Shown here: positions 13,709 to 25,462 of the stretch, in pieces | Position numbering within the stretch: the stretch's first letter is position 1 | Layout of the letters: every line of letters begins with the position of its first letter | Source: Atherix ibis | Lineage: Eukaryota > Arthropoda > Insecta > Diptera > Athericidae | Reading direction: 5' to 3' | Assembly (NCBI GenBank): GCA_958298945.1 | Contig: OY282610.1 | Coordinates: 39,563,667-39,627,666, forward strand | Length of the DNA: 64,000 nt | Made by a program: the position numbers and the translations under genes | Notes under the pieces: model-generated | The model's database searches: none | The model's input: the letters and a program-made list of their open reading frames with translations, nothing else | Told to the model about the DNA's origin: nothing

Positions 13709-13774
13709 GGGCAGTTTCAGTAGATTTGCCCGTTTGACAATTATAAAAACAGGGCAGTTTCAGTAGATTTGCCC
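13709..13774. repeat. Direct repeat of a 23-mer with inverted GGGCA ends
   Basis: The 23-bp sequence gggcagttt...gatttgccc occurs at 13709-13731 and again, identical, at 13752-13774, 43 bp apart. Each copy begins with GGGCA and ends with its complement TGCCC, so each could form a small stem. This could be a target-site or excision scar, or a protein-binding duplicate. Nothing nearby decides between these. Confidence 0.6.
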
Positions 13775-13799
13775 TAAATATAACTGACAGTGACAGAAG

Positions 13800-15790
13800 A
13801 TTCTGACATTTCAAATATGGCCGCATGGTTCATTTGCAAAGACATCACCCTTATTGTATTGTGATGTCATCTGATAGAAATTTACCCTTTAGTAACTAAG
13901 TATAAATTTTAATTTAAAAACATAAAGAAAATGAGTAGAAAAGAAAATGCAAATCTAAGAAAAATAAGATACCAAAAAATACATAGAAGAAAAAAAAACA
14001 CAAACAAAAAAATTGAATTATAATAAAACGAAATTGAAATAAAAAAAATTTTTTTTTTTACCATAATAAAACCAGGGCCATAAAATGACTTTCAACTTTT
14101 GAGACATAACATACACGATTCTGAGTCGTCCCCATTTGGCTTAGTTGCATATTTTCCAAATAGGATAAGAGAATATCCATATAGGATATACGCCTTAATA
14201 TCCAAAATGAAAATTCTTATCATAGCATACATGCAGACAGTCTTAGCCAGTTAGTCTTAGTTAGGGTCATAGAAACGAAAAGAAAGGACATTTTATGTTC
14301 GCCTTCGATTTATATGTATAGATGTATGGACACGAATATAATCTATACACGTATATGTGCACAAAAGTCAATCTACCTACACACACATACTAACTTAGTT
14401 TGCTTACAGTATAGATAATAATCGTGTTGATAGAAGATGAATAATAAAAATAAATGAAAATAAATTTGCAAAAAAAAAGGATAAGAAATAATAGATTGAT
14501 CAGGACGATAGTGATGATGGCGGTGAAGCCAACGAGGATAAAATAGTAAAACCACTTCAACAATAGTAAGAAATGTACAATACACATAGTTTCGATCAAA
14601 TAGTCCTGAGACGCAAGGACAATCTCCTCTTTGAAGCGCCCCTTTACAACATAATCTGTCAATCCTCAAGAGCCTCACCCCACTACCTTCGAAACTATTA
14701 TGTATTCATATGGTAAAAAATCAAATTTTTTTAAGCTGTTGCAAAAAGAAAAAAAATGAACGACAAATGCCAAAAAGGATACAAATAACGAATATATAAA
14801 ATATTCGTAGTACGCTTGGATCGTCTATAATAAATACACTTACGACCCTGTAGACAATTTATTCATATCTGTTAGTATGAATGTGTCTCTGTATGGCTGA
14901 TACTCTGTATTTATATAATGTTGAGTACCTTTTTGTGATTCATTCTGATGCTAGTAAAAGCTATGCAAACTTTACTAAATAAACAGAATCAAAAGCGCCC
15001 AGCCCAGAGAACTATGGCAGCACACTCTTAACGATAGTCCCAAAGTTACTCTTACGCGAACCAAATCGCTCAAGGGCTACTTGTAAGCCTTATATAAATA
15101 TAGAATAAATATACAGATATAGGATCCTTGCAGAAAATCCTTCTAGCAGAATACAATTTCTGATATCATACGAAGCTTCCCATCTCTACTCCTTAACGAA
15201 ACAATCTGAAATGAACGCGTATACAAGCTGGTGGTTGGCTTCAGATCAGACCGATAAATGACGCGATGGTAGCAGGCTAACGTTCTACAAAAAGGATGCA
15301 TTGAGAAATTGAACTTTATTATATAAATATCTACGCAAACATGCACACTATCACATTTTACTTATCTACATTGGACTATGTGTATATTGAGAGCAATCAA
15401 CATAGCCTCAACAAAAGTATTCATCTCAGTTGCCATCATCTTGCTAATAAGATACAAGATATAACCGAGTTTATACGAGCATATTATCCTTGAAGTAAAT
15501 ACGAGTATGATCCGAGAGAAAAAGGACAAAATATTAAATGCAAAAAAAAAATACAACAACAAAATGAAAATAAACAGAAGAAAAGTGGATAAAAATTATT
15601 TTTTTGCGTATGGCTTTCATTTATGGAATATTATGTCAATAAGGGGAGGGGGAGGGGGGTTGATTGTATTTCCTTAATAGAGAAAATTTTGAGAAAAAAA
15701 GGACGAAAGCAAAATTTTCACAAGCAAATAGAGAAAAACGAATTGACTTATTTCATCTACAAATTAATAGGCTAAAAAAATCAACAAATC
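13800..15790. other. AT-rich DNA with somewhat more complex sequence, no gene seen
   Basis: Mixed-composition sequence (for example 14580-14690, 15000-15080, 15140-15330) that does not look like satellite, but I find no domain, no conserved motif and no spliceable set of exons. Open frames reach about 100 codons (14373-14678, minus) and look fortuitous. It may be old degraded transposon or untranslated/intronic DNA. Confidence 0.4.
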
Positions 15791-15801
15791 AAAAGATGTG
15801 T

Positions 15802-15861
15802 ACACGCACACACACACACGCACACACATACACACACACACACACACACAGACACACACAT
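15802..15861. repeat. (CA)n microsatellite
   Basis: About 60 bp of alternating CA with a few interruptions (cg, at, ga). Confidence 0.95.
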
Positions 15862-16049
15862 CCATGGCCAGATAAATTATGAATTTTTTTTCGTCTTCTT
15901 GTGAAAGTTGATTTTACAAAAAAAAAGAAAAAATATCACAAAAATCTCTTAAATCTGACAGAAGAAATGAGAGAAATATTTATAGCAGTGCTTCTCAAAC
16001 TCTTCCACATATTTTCGAAAATTTCCTTTTTTTTTTAAATTATTGTTGA

Positions 16050-18060
16050 TATTTTTTTCCACAATTCTTTCGGTGATGATGAAACGTTACCGAAAAAGTT
16101 GTATGTAAATTTTTCCACAATTTTTTTAAGTTTAACATATTCATAATTTTTTGGTGAGCTTTTCTCACAATTTTTTGGTAAATTTTTCTACAATTTTTTA
16201 GATGAAATTTTTCATAATTTTTTCACAATTTGTTCGGTGATTTTTTTCGAAAATTTTTCGGTGAATTTTTCCGCAATTTGTTTTCGGTGAATTTTTTTTC
16301 AATTTTTTAATGAATTTCTCCACAACATTTTTTTTCACACAAACAGTGTGAATTTTTTTACAATTGTTTGTGTGAATTTTTTTATAATTTTTGACGTGAA
16401 TTTTTTCAACAATATGTTTGGTGAATGATTTCACAACTTTTTCAATAAAAAAAATGTTTTTGGATTTTTCAAAAAATTTCCGCGACTTTTTCCATACGTT
16501 TTGTGATATTTTATCTGCTTTTGACTGTGAATATTCTTTTCTAGTTTGAATTTTATTTTTGTGAATTTTTTCGAAAATTTTTCGTTGATTTTTTTAAAAA
16601 TTTTTTCGGAGATTTTTATTGCAAATTTTTTGATGATTTTTTCACCATTTTTGCGGGGAAATTTCTCACAATTTTTTTACAATTTTAGTGGAGAATTTTT
16701 TTCAGTGAATTTTTTCGGTTAATTTTTTGCCAAATTTTTGGATTGATTTTTTTATTATCTGTTTTTGTGTGTGAATTCTCTTTTCATGAATTTTTTATAA
16801 AATTTTTCGGTGAATTTTTTCACAATTTTTTCGGTGAAGTTTTTCACAATTTTTTTGATAAATTTTTCAAAAAATGTTTTGATATATTTTATCACAAATT
16901 TACCAATGAATTTTTTTACAATTTTTTCTATGGGTTTCGTCACACTTTTTGTGTATTTAACTATTTTTGTGTTAGAGTATTATTTTCCATTTTGAATTTT
17001 TTCACAATTTTTGTGGCGAGTTTTTTTATTTTTTTTTTTTGGTGAATTTTCTTACAATTTTTTGGTAAATATTTCCACAATTTTTTAAGTAAACTTTTTC
17101 ATAATTTTTTGGTAAATTTTTCTACAATTTTTTAGATGAACTTTTTCATAATTTCTCGGTAAATTTTCTCATAATTTTTTAGGTGAATTTTGTCATAATT
17201 TTTTAGGTGAATTTTGTCCACAAAATGTTTGGGGAATTATTTCGCAATTTTTCAATAAAAAAAAGTTTTGGGATTTTTCAAAAAAAAATTTCCGCGGCTT
17301 TTTCCATACGTTTTGTGAATTTTTTATGCTTTTGTGTGTTAATATTATTTTCTTGTTTAAATTTTGAATTTTTTCTAAAATTTTTATGTGAATTTTATCA
17401 CAATTTTTTCAGTGAATTTTTTTACAAGTATTTTGATGAAATTTCTCATATTTTTTTTACAATTTTTGTGGAGAATTTTTTTACAAATTTTTTGGCGCAT
17501 TTTTTCACAATTTTTGTGGAAAATTTTTTTTGATGAATTTTTTTACTTTTTTGTGGTGAATATTCTTAAAATTTTTTGCTAAATTTTTCTACAATTTTTT
17601 ACGTAAACTTTTTCATAATTTTTTGGTAAATTTTTTCATAATTTTATCGGTTAATTTTTGTACACTTTATTCAGTGAATTTTGTCCACAATTTGTTTCGT
17701 GAATGATTTCGCAATTTTTTCATTAAAAAAAATGTTTTTGAATGTTTCGTAAAAAATTCCGAGGATTTTTCCATACATTTTGTGAATTTTTATCTGTTTT
17801 TGTGTGTAAATATTCTTTTCTGGTTTGAATTTTCTTTTTATGAATTTTTTATTAAATTTTTTCACAAATTTTTTGGTGAATTTTTCCGGTGAATTTTTTT
17901 AAATTTTTCTGATATATTTTTTCACAATTTTTTTGATTTACTTTTCCGTAATTTTTTCTGTGGATTTGTCTTTTGAATTTTCTCCACATTTTTTTGTGAA
18001 TTTTTTCAAAAAATTCTCTGGGTGAATTTATTCACAAATTTTTCGATTAATAATTTCGCG
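16050..18060. repeat. GTGAATTTTTTCACAATTTTT minisatellite
   Basis: About 2 kb made of imperfect units of 20-30 bases such as gtgaattttttcacaattt and ttggtaaatttttc. A longer composite (phe-like text gatttttcaaaaaatttccg followed by tttttccatacgttttgtga and ctgtttttgtgtg) appears three times, starting near 16451, 17262 and 17728, so whole blocks have also been duplicated. Because gtgaa and ttcac are complementary, the array can fold back on itself at many points. Long Phe/Lys-rich open frames on both strands (for example 17207-17533 plus, 16198-16434 minus) are translations of the repeat. Confidence 0.9.
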
Positions 18061-19326
18061 GATTTGGAATTTTGCGATTTTTTTCTATTTTGCAGTGTCA
18101 AAAAATTTCTGTTTTCAGTAATTGTAATTTTTGTGTTGAATTATTCATAATTTTTTTTTTGGGAAATTTCGCTGTTTTGTATTAATTTTTCTGTTAATTT
18201 TTTAATTATTTTTTGTTCTTGTTTGATTTCTAACATATTTTTGAATGGTTCTTGTTTTTTCCCAGTTTTCGTATGTGAAATTGTTCATTTTCAGTTTTTT
18301 TTAATTTATTTTTTAAAAAATCAATTACCCACTAAAATATATTTTCTCGTCTTTTTTGTTATTGAAAGCTTTCAAATATAATATTTTTGTTTTAGTCTAG
18401 TTGCAAAATATTTCTCATTTAAGAGTTATTATAGAAACGATAACCAATATAAGATTAATAAAATCTGAATTGTTTAATTCGTTTTAACTTTAATAAATCC
18501 ATAAATCAGAAATTATTATTTAATTCTTGCAAGATTAACAATTAAAAATTTAAAATTAACAACTAAAAATTATATTGTAAATTTTTTTGTTTTTCTCTTC
18601 ATCAAATTATACAAAAACAAGGAAAATTTATAGAAACCATATTTTTTTTTTATCAATTTAATTATTATGAAATATTTTATGGAATTGAAATTTTTATTAT
18701 GCAAAATAATATTAAATATTTTTAAAATTATACTTACAAGTAATAAAAATTTATCGACTAATCCCGCAAATGTCGCATGAGACGTTCTGTTCACTTTGAC
18801 AAATTCGCTGATTAGATGAAAAAATATTAATACAAATCCTATAGCACAAAAATATTTTCTTTTATTCAATATTATTTATTTATTTAAAAGTTTTCATAGC
18901 CACTTTTAATTTTCTTTCTTTCTAAATACACTGTATTATATAATTTTTATATATTTTTTGATTAGACACTAAACAAACCAAAGTTCTTTTTAAATATATT
19001 TTTTAATGATTTTAAAATTATTTAAATTTTAAATAATATTTTATTTTTATTTGTTTCACTTTTTTGCTCTTCTTCGAACTTTGCTTATTTTTCGCATACA
19101 ATTTTTTCTTTCTAATAATTACTGAGTACAGCTTGAATTTAATTCATGTATCTATGTATGTGTGTATATATCTATTCGAATAAAATAAATTGAAAATCAA
19201 CTAGAAAATATTGAAAATAATTTTAAAAAATTTCAAAAAATTTCAATAATTCGATCATTTCAAAATAGTTTGTTGGTAATTATTTCAAGTAATGATATTT
19301 ATAGAAAATATTAGTATGAATAAATA
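18061..19326. other. AT-rich DNA, no gene seen
   Basis: Very AT-rich sequence with long runs of T and A. The 99-codon frame at 18570-18869 (minus) is rich in Ile, Lys and Phe, as expected from composition, and I cannot assign it. Confidence 0.55.
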
Positions 19327-19388
19327 GCCGCTAGATGTCATGGTCACTATTATTATCACTATTAAAGGCCGCTACGACATCTGGTGGC
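19327..19388. repeat. Imperfect inverted repeat around AGATGTC
   Basis: The left arm gccgctagatgtcatgg and the reverse complement of the right arm (gccaccagatgtcgtag) match at 13 of 17 positions, with about 28 AT-rich bases between them. This 62-bp structure is GC-richer than its surroundings and may be a worn fold-back element. Confidence 0.5.
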
Positions 19389-19447
19389 AATTTAACAACA
19401 ACCACTTAATGAGTATCCATCGAATCCGGAATCGTTTAAAATGTAAA

Positions 19448-19900
19448 GTGCAAATGTTTTGGTACTGCCATAAAAGAAAACAGAATTTTTTTTGAGGCTA
19501 ATTTATTTATTTAATTTCTTTCAATTTTTCTTATAATTTATAAAAGTTATTTTCTTCTTTTAATTAACTTATAATTTATAAAAGTTATTTTCTTCTTTTA
19601 ATTAATTAAAAGTGCAAATGTTTTGGTACTGCCATAAAAGAAAACAGAATTTTTTTTGAGGCTAATTTATTTATTTAATTTCTTTCAATTTTTCTTATAA
19701 TTTATAAAAGTTATTTTCTTCTTTTAATTAACTTATAATTTATAAAAGTTATTTTCTTCTTTTAATTAATTAAAAGTGCAAATGTTTTGGTACTGCCATA
19801 AAAGAAAACAGAATTTTTTTTGAGGCTAATTTATTTATTTAATTTCTTTCAATTTTTCTTATAATTTATAAAAGTTATTTTCTTCTTTTAATTAATTTCA
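19448..19900. repeat. 164-bp tandem triplication
   Basis: The block starting gtgcaaatgttttggtac occurs at 19448, 19612 and 19776, exactly 164 bp apart, with virtually no differences by eye. Each of the first two copies contains an internal doublet of about 37 bp (cttataatttataaaag...ttttaatta); the third has only one member of the doublet before the sequence diverges near 19890. The near-identity implies a recent event or ongoing homogenisation. Confidence 0.9.
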
Positions 19901-20263
19901 ATTAATGAACAAGAAGAAGAGGAAGAAAACAAATCGAAAGAAAAGAGTTGAGATGTTTTTTTTTTCTGAAAATAAATTAAATGGCATCACACCAACGTTC
20001 TCTTAATTGTACTTTTTTCAATTAGCAAATAAAGAATTGTCTTAAATAGCATTTCAAATTCCATTTGAGAATAACTTAATTAAAAATCATTTATATGTCA
20101 ACTTATATCAAATATAGGGTATCGTAAAACTATCCCGCAAAATTTGAATTTTCCGCCATTTGTGCGGTAAAGTGTTGCCAACGAAAAAAAAACATCATGA
20201 CAGCTAAAAGTTTTAGGTTATTAAAAATGGCGCACTATACGAAAGTGTTCGAATTAAATTAAC

Positions 20264-20531
20264 TTCAGCGTTGAGGCTTATTTTCATCTTGATGGCTTGA
20301 ATTGTCATATTTGGGGTTCAAAAAATCCACAAATGATTGTTGACAAGCAAATGTATCCACAAATTTTGGACTGAAAGCATCATGGGACCATTTTTCTTTG
20401 AAAATGGAGCTGATCAGGCAATAACAGTGAATGATAATCCAAATTTTATGCCTAAATTGCCAGATATCGATGTAGACGGCATGTGGTTCCAACAAAACGG
20501 TGCCACATGCCTTACAGCGCAAAAGGCAATT
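20264..20531 (+). pseudogene. Dead Tc1/mariner transposase fragment, copy C
   Basis: The plus strand reads FSVEAYFHLDGLNCHIWGSK and NPQMIVDKQMYPQ, then a stop, then (in another frame) ESIMGPFFFENGADQAITVN and DIDVDGMWFQQNGATCLTAQKAI. These correspond to the block around the first catalytic Asp and the block around the second. The first Asp of the usual SDEAHF is replaced (SVEAYF) and the second of QQDGA is Asn (QQNGA). The linker after VNDN is shortened and the third catalytic block is missing. It belongs to the same superfamily as the other copies, but its WGSKNP text suggests a different lineage. Confidence 0.8.
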
Positions 20532-20534
20532 ACT

Positions 20535-21055
20535 TGTTGTTGTGTATTTTGGGACAACCTTTACTTTTACGTACTTTTCGGTGGGGGGGGGGGGTGTGGC
20601 TTAAAGAAAGAAAAAAACCATTAATTTAAAAATGTATTCTATTGATAGGAAGAAGTAATATAAAAATTACTATAATTATAATTGCCTTGGCGTGAATAAA
20701 AATACAAAAATGTACGAGCGTATGCTATCAAAAACATTATCACATTTGTCCAACAATCATAGAGTGATTATATATTGTACGTAATAAATAAATTAAGGGA
20801 AATATACAATACAGCCCATTCCAAAATCAATAAATCAATCCGATTAATATGTATTCAAAATGGGCACATTTATTTCAACATTTCGGTTATTATACTCGTC
20901 GTGTCGTTATTAGCATGCTCGTACTTCCACCTTCGTATTATTCACAGTATGTACTAAAATATGTTTTCTTCCGTTTGTTCTACTTTTCGTTTTCAGTTTT
21001 TCTCCATAAAAAGGACTATTTTTAAAAGATTTGATCAAATACCCACAATGAGTCC
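20535..21055. other. AT-rich spacer, no gene seen
   Basis: Contains a 10-12-base G run near 20583 and otherwise ordinary AT-rich sequence leading into the tandem arrays. No gene supported. Confidence 0.5.
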
Positions 21056-21059
21056 GAAT

Positions 21060-22235
21060 AAAGTCATCTGACAGTAAATTTTTATATAAAAATCGACGTC
21101 CTTTGATGAAATTTTGAAATTAGTCCGAAATAATTCCGAAAAATTATTCTTGGTAAAATGTTACCTAAAGCAAATATGTTAAATTTTAAATAAAAATGAA
21201 TTCTTTTACAGAATTGAAAAGCACTTCTTTAGCCCGAAAAATTATCTTTTTCGGTTTTTATGGCAAAGACATTCTTCGATGAAACTTTTAAATTAGTCCG
21301 AAATAATTCCGAAAATTTACTCTTGTAAAAAAATGTTGCTAATTCAATAGTATTAAATGTGCAAATAAAAAAGAACTGCTTTTGGAGGATTTAAAGGCAA
21401 TCCTTTAGATCGAAAAAATATCTTTTTAGGTTTTTATGGCAAAAATTTTCTTTGGTTGAAACTTTCAAATTACTTCGAAATAATTCAGAAAAATTATTCT
21501 TGTTAAAATTTTATCTAATGCAAATATTATAAATTTTTATATAAAAAAGAACTCCTTTTTAAGAATTTAAGGGAAGTCCTTTAGGCCGAAAAAATATATT
21601 TTTAGGTTTTTATGGCAAAGACTTTCTTTGATGAAACTTTGAAATTAGTCCGAAATAATTCTGAAAAATTATTCTTGTTAAAATTTTATCTAAAGCAAAT
21701 ATTATAAATTTTTAAACAAAAAATAACTGCCTTTGTAGGATTTAGAGGAAGTTCTTTAGGCTGATAAAATATCTCTTTAGGTTTTTATGGCAAAGACTAT
21801 ATTCAAGGAATCTTTCAAATTAGTCCGAAATGTATCCGAAAAATTTTTCCTGTTAAAATTTTATCTAATGCAAATATTATAAATTTTTATATAAGAAAGA
21901 ATTGTTTTTTAAGAATTTAAGGGAAGTCCTTTAGGCCAAAAAAAAAATCTTTTTAGGTTTTTATGGCAAAGACTCCGAAATAATTCCGAAAAATTATTCT
22001 TGGTAAAACTTTATCTAAAGCATATATGATAAATTTTTAAATAAAAAAAAATTCTTTTACAGAATTTAAGAGCACTTCCTTAGGCCGAAAAATATCTTTT
22101 TCGGTTTTTATGGCAACAACTTTCTTTGATAAAACTTTCAAATTACTCCGAAATAATTCCGAAAATTGACTCTTGTAAAAATTTTATCAAAGCAAATATG
22201 ATAAATTTTTATATAAAAAAGAACTGCTTTTGGAG
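21060..22235. repeat. Tandem array with about 175-bp period
   Basis: The landmark tttttatggca appears near 21256, 21434, 21614, 21786, 21959 and 22105, mostly 172-180 bp apart. It is followed each time by text like gaaattagtccgaaataatt, attcttgttaaaattttatc and ttaagggaagtcctttaggc. Six to seven imperfect units are present. The array passes directly into the 198-bp array downstream, with which it shares no obvious motif. Confidence 0.85.
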
Positions 22236-23625
22236 GATTTTTCTCAATTTTTATACCAAATAGGAAGCGTTTTTTTTTTGAAAAATTTTACATACTTTTC
22301 AGAACACCCTGTTAAGCTTTTAAAATCGAAATTTTTTTAAAGAAATTAAATTATTTTCGGGATAATATTTTGAAGGAAATCTAAATTTGTATTTATACCA
22401 AATAAGAGGCTTTTTTGGAAAAATTTTAATAATTTTAATAAAATTCAATTTTTATACCAAATAATAGGCTTTTTTGGAAAAATTTTATATACTTTTCAAA
22501 ACACATCGTTAAACTTTTTAAATCAAAAGTTTTTTAACAGAAATTAAATTATTTTTGAAATAATATTTTGAAGGAAATCCAACTTTGACTTTATACCAAA
22601 TAAGAGACTTTTTCGGAAAAATATTAACAGTTTTAATAAAATTCAAAATTTATACCAAATAAGAGACTTTTTTTTAAAATTTTTTACATACATTTCAGAA
22701 CACATCCTTAAACTTTTTATATCAAAAATTTTTTAAGACAAATTAAATTATTTTCGGGATAATATTTTGAAGGAAATCCAAAGTTGTCTTTATACCAAAT
22801 AAGAGGCTTTTTTGGAAAAATTTTACATACGTCTCAGAACACCCTGTTAAGCTTTTTAAATAGAAATTTTTTGAAAGAAATTAAATTATTTTCGGGATAA
22901 TATTTTGAAGGAAATCTAAATTTGTATTTAAACCAAATAAGAGGCTTTTTTGGAAAAATTTTAATAGTTTTAATAAAATTCAAAATTTATACCAAAAAAA
23001 GGCTTTTTTTTGAAAATTTTTACATACATTTCAGAACACATCCTTAAATTTTTTATATCAAAAATTTTTTAACAGAAATTAAATTATTTTTGAAATAATA
23101 TTTTGAAGGAAATCCGACTTTGTCTTTATACCAAATAAGGGACTTTTTCGGAAAAATTTTAACAGTTTTAATAAAATTCAAAATTTATACCAAATAAGAG
23201 ACTTTTTTTGAAAATTTTTACATACATTTCAGAACACATCCTTAAACTTTTTATATCAAAAATTTTTTAAGAGAAATTAAATTATTTTCGGGATAATATT
23301 TTGAAGGAAATCCAAAGTTGTCTTTATACCAAATAAAAGATTTTTTTGGAAAAATTTTAACAGTTTTAATAAAATTCAAAATTTATACCAAATAAGAGGC
23401 TTTTTTTGGAAAAATTTTACAAACTTTTCAGAACACATCGTTAAACTTTTTAAGTGAAAATTTTTTTAAGAGAAATTAAATTATTTTTGGGATAATATTT
23501 TGAAGGAAATCCAAATTTGTCTTTATACCAAATAAGAGACTTTTTCGGAAAAATTTTAATACTTTTAATAAAATTCAATTTTTATACCAAATAAGAGACT
23601 TTTTGGAAAAATTTTATATTAAAAA
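22236..23625. repeat. Tandem array with about 198-bp period
   Basis: The landmark ataatattttgaaggaaat recurs near 22361, 22558, 22758, 22896, 23094, 23292 and 23491, giving spacings of 197, 200, 138, 198, 198 and 199 bp; one unit has lost about 60 bp. Each unit contains one or two copies of ttataccaaataagag followed by gacttttttggaaaaatttt, and a cagaacacatcgttaaactt segment. Confidence 0.88.
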
Positions 23626-25387
23626 ATTTAAAATTTAAACAAAAGAAAAATACCCTTTAAAATTCCTCCAAGATATTCAAATATTTTTTATTTTTTATTT
23701 AATTTACCAAAGACAGTTTTTTTTTATTAAAACTGTTTAGATACTATTTTTTAAGCAAGCATTGGAAAAACTAAATTTTTTTCCGTCCATAAAGAAAAGA
23801 AAAGCTTATAAAAAATATCCTCTTTTGCTATTTCGCTGATGTTGTTTTTTTTTTTGGTTTTTGATTCTATTCCGTAAATTTTGTTTTTTTTCTTTTTTGA
23901 TTTAAGGAATTTTATTTATTATTTTTTGGGAATTTTTTTTTTGGAAAATATTTGTTCTTTAGAAACTTTATTGAAAATTGAATAAGAAAAATATACAAAA
24001 TTTTCTTTTTATTGATAATTTATAGTATTTGTTTGTTTTGTTGTAGAAAATTCACAACCTTTTTATGACAAATCCAACCACCGCCCTACCATTCTGATGG
24101 CCGCTAGGCGCCGCCATAATTAAGCGAATTTTTCAACAATAATATATTCGAATTAATTAATATGCAATAACAAAAATTACACAATAAAATGGAATTGAAA
24201 ACGCAACCAAAAATACAGAGACTGATCCTGTTACGTCATTCGATATTAATGTGCAAATGTAGAGCATCCTTTTTATAACAATTACCCCAGCAAGTACGAG
24301 CTCGTACCAGTAAAAGCCTGTACATATACTCCGTATGTATGGAATTTCGTTTATCATATTTACTATAAATACTATAATTTCATTTAAAAGGACACGAACA
24401 AGCCTGTAAGTATTTGGATTATTTCTATTTATAAATGAAATAAATCATTTTTTTTGTTGTTGTTATATATATTTCCTTTTGAGCTTTTTGTACACATTTT
24501 TACTTAATTTATTATTACATGATTTTTTTTTTATGTTGTTATTTTTCTTAATGTAAAATTCTATATTAGATATTTTAATGAAATTTGCACAGATACAGCC
24601 TCAGAAACACACTTACAAATAAATACGTGACTATCTCTATATATGTACATACACAGCCACAGAAAAGTTATTATTAACGGAGGAAAAGTTTTAAAAAAAT
24701 AAAAATAAAATTAAACTCGTAAAAAATACTATTTTAGAAATAAAAATGAGAACAGAGAATATACTCAAATCCGCTGGTGTGTCCTTGTTTTGTAGGTGTG
24801 TGCACTCTTATAAGGATGAATATAGTACAATTTTCGTCAATGAGTTCATTTCTGTCAGAGCCGCTTATTGAAAATACTTTTTTTTCCTCTTCTTCCTTTT
24901 TATTTTTAAAAAAAAAAATTCATTTCTTGTACAAGAGCAAAAAAAATTCCTACTTTCTTTCAAGGAGCAAAATTTTTTATAAATAAGAAAATTTTGTTAA
25001 TTATTTTTTATAGATAAACCAATTTCAACAAATATATTATTTATTTTTTCAATAAATAAAAAAAAAAAAAAAACAATTCGTCCTTTTTATGTGAAACTAT
25101 TTGAGCACAATACGAAAACGTACACAAACACAATCACCAATATAAAATAATTACAATACACTGTAGATATTTTAGCACATGGGAATTTCTCTTAAACCTA
25201 ATACGGCTTTTCCTTGTCAATTTTTAATCCTTTCTTATTTTACTATAACATTACTCGTGTTATACACTTTTTTTTTGCTCAACTTTAATTTTTCTCTTCC
25301 TTTGCACATATTATGAAAATAGAATATTCGAAAAAGAATGAACCAAAAAAACGACACCAAAAAAAGGACGAATAAAATTTATTTACG

Positions 25388-25462
25388 GCACACATGTACA
25401 CACATACACACATACACACATACACACACACACTACCTCATATACACGTGTGTGTGTGTATA
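25388..25462. repeat. (CA)n/(TG)n microsatellite
   Basis: Interrupted CA repeats (acacatacacacatacac...) followed by tacacgtgtgtgtgtgta, so the CA and TG tracts form an imperfect palindrome. Confidence 0.85.

Noticed and set aside
15143..15346. 67-codon minus-strand frame containing GLKPTTSLYT-like text
   Set aside because: Looked briefly like a conserved fragment, but I cannot connect it to a family and the flanks give no exon structure.
16198..17865. Several Lys/Phe-rich frames of 60-108 codons on both strands
   Set aside because: Translations of the GTGAATTTTTT minisatellite.
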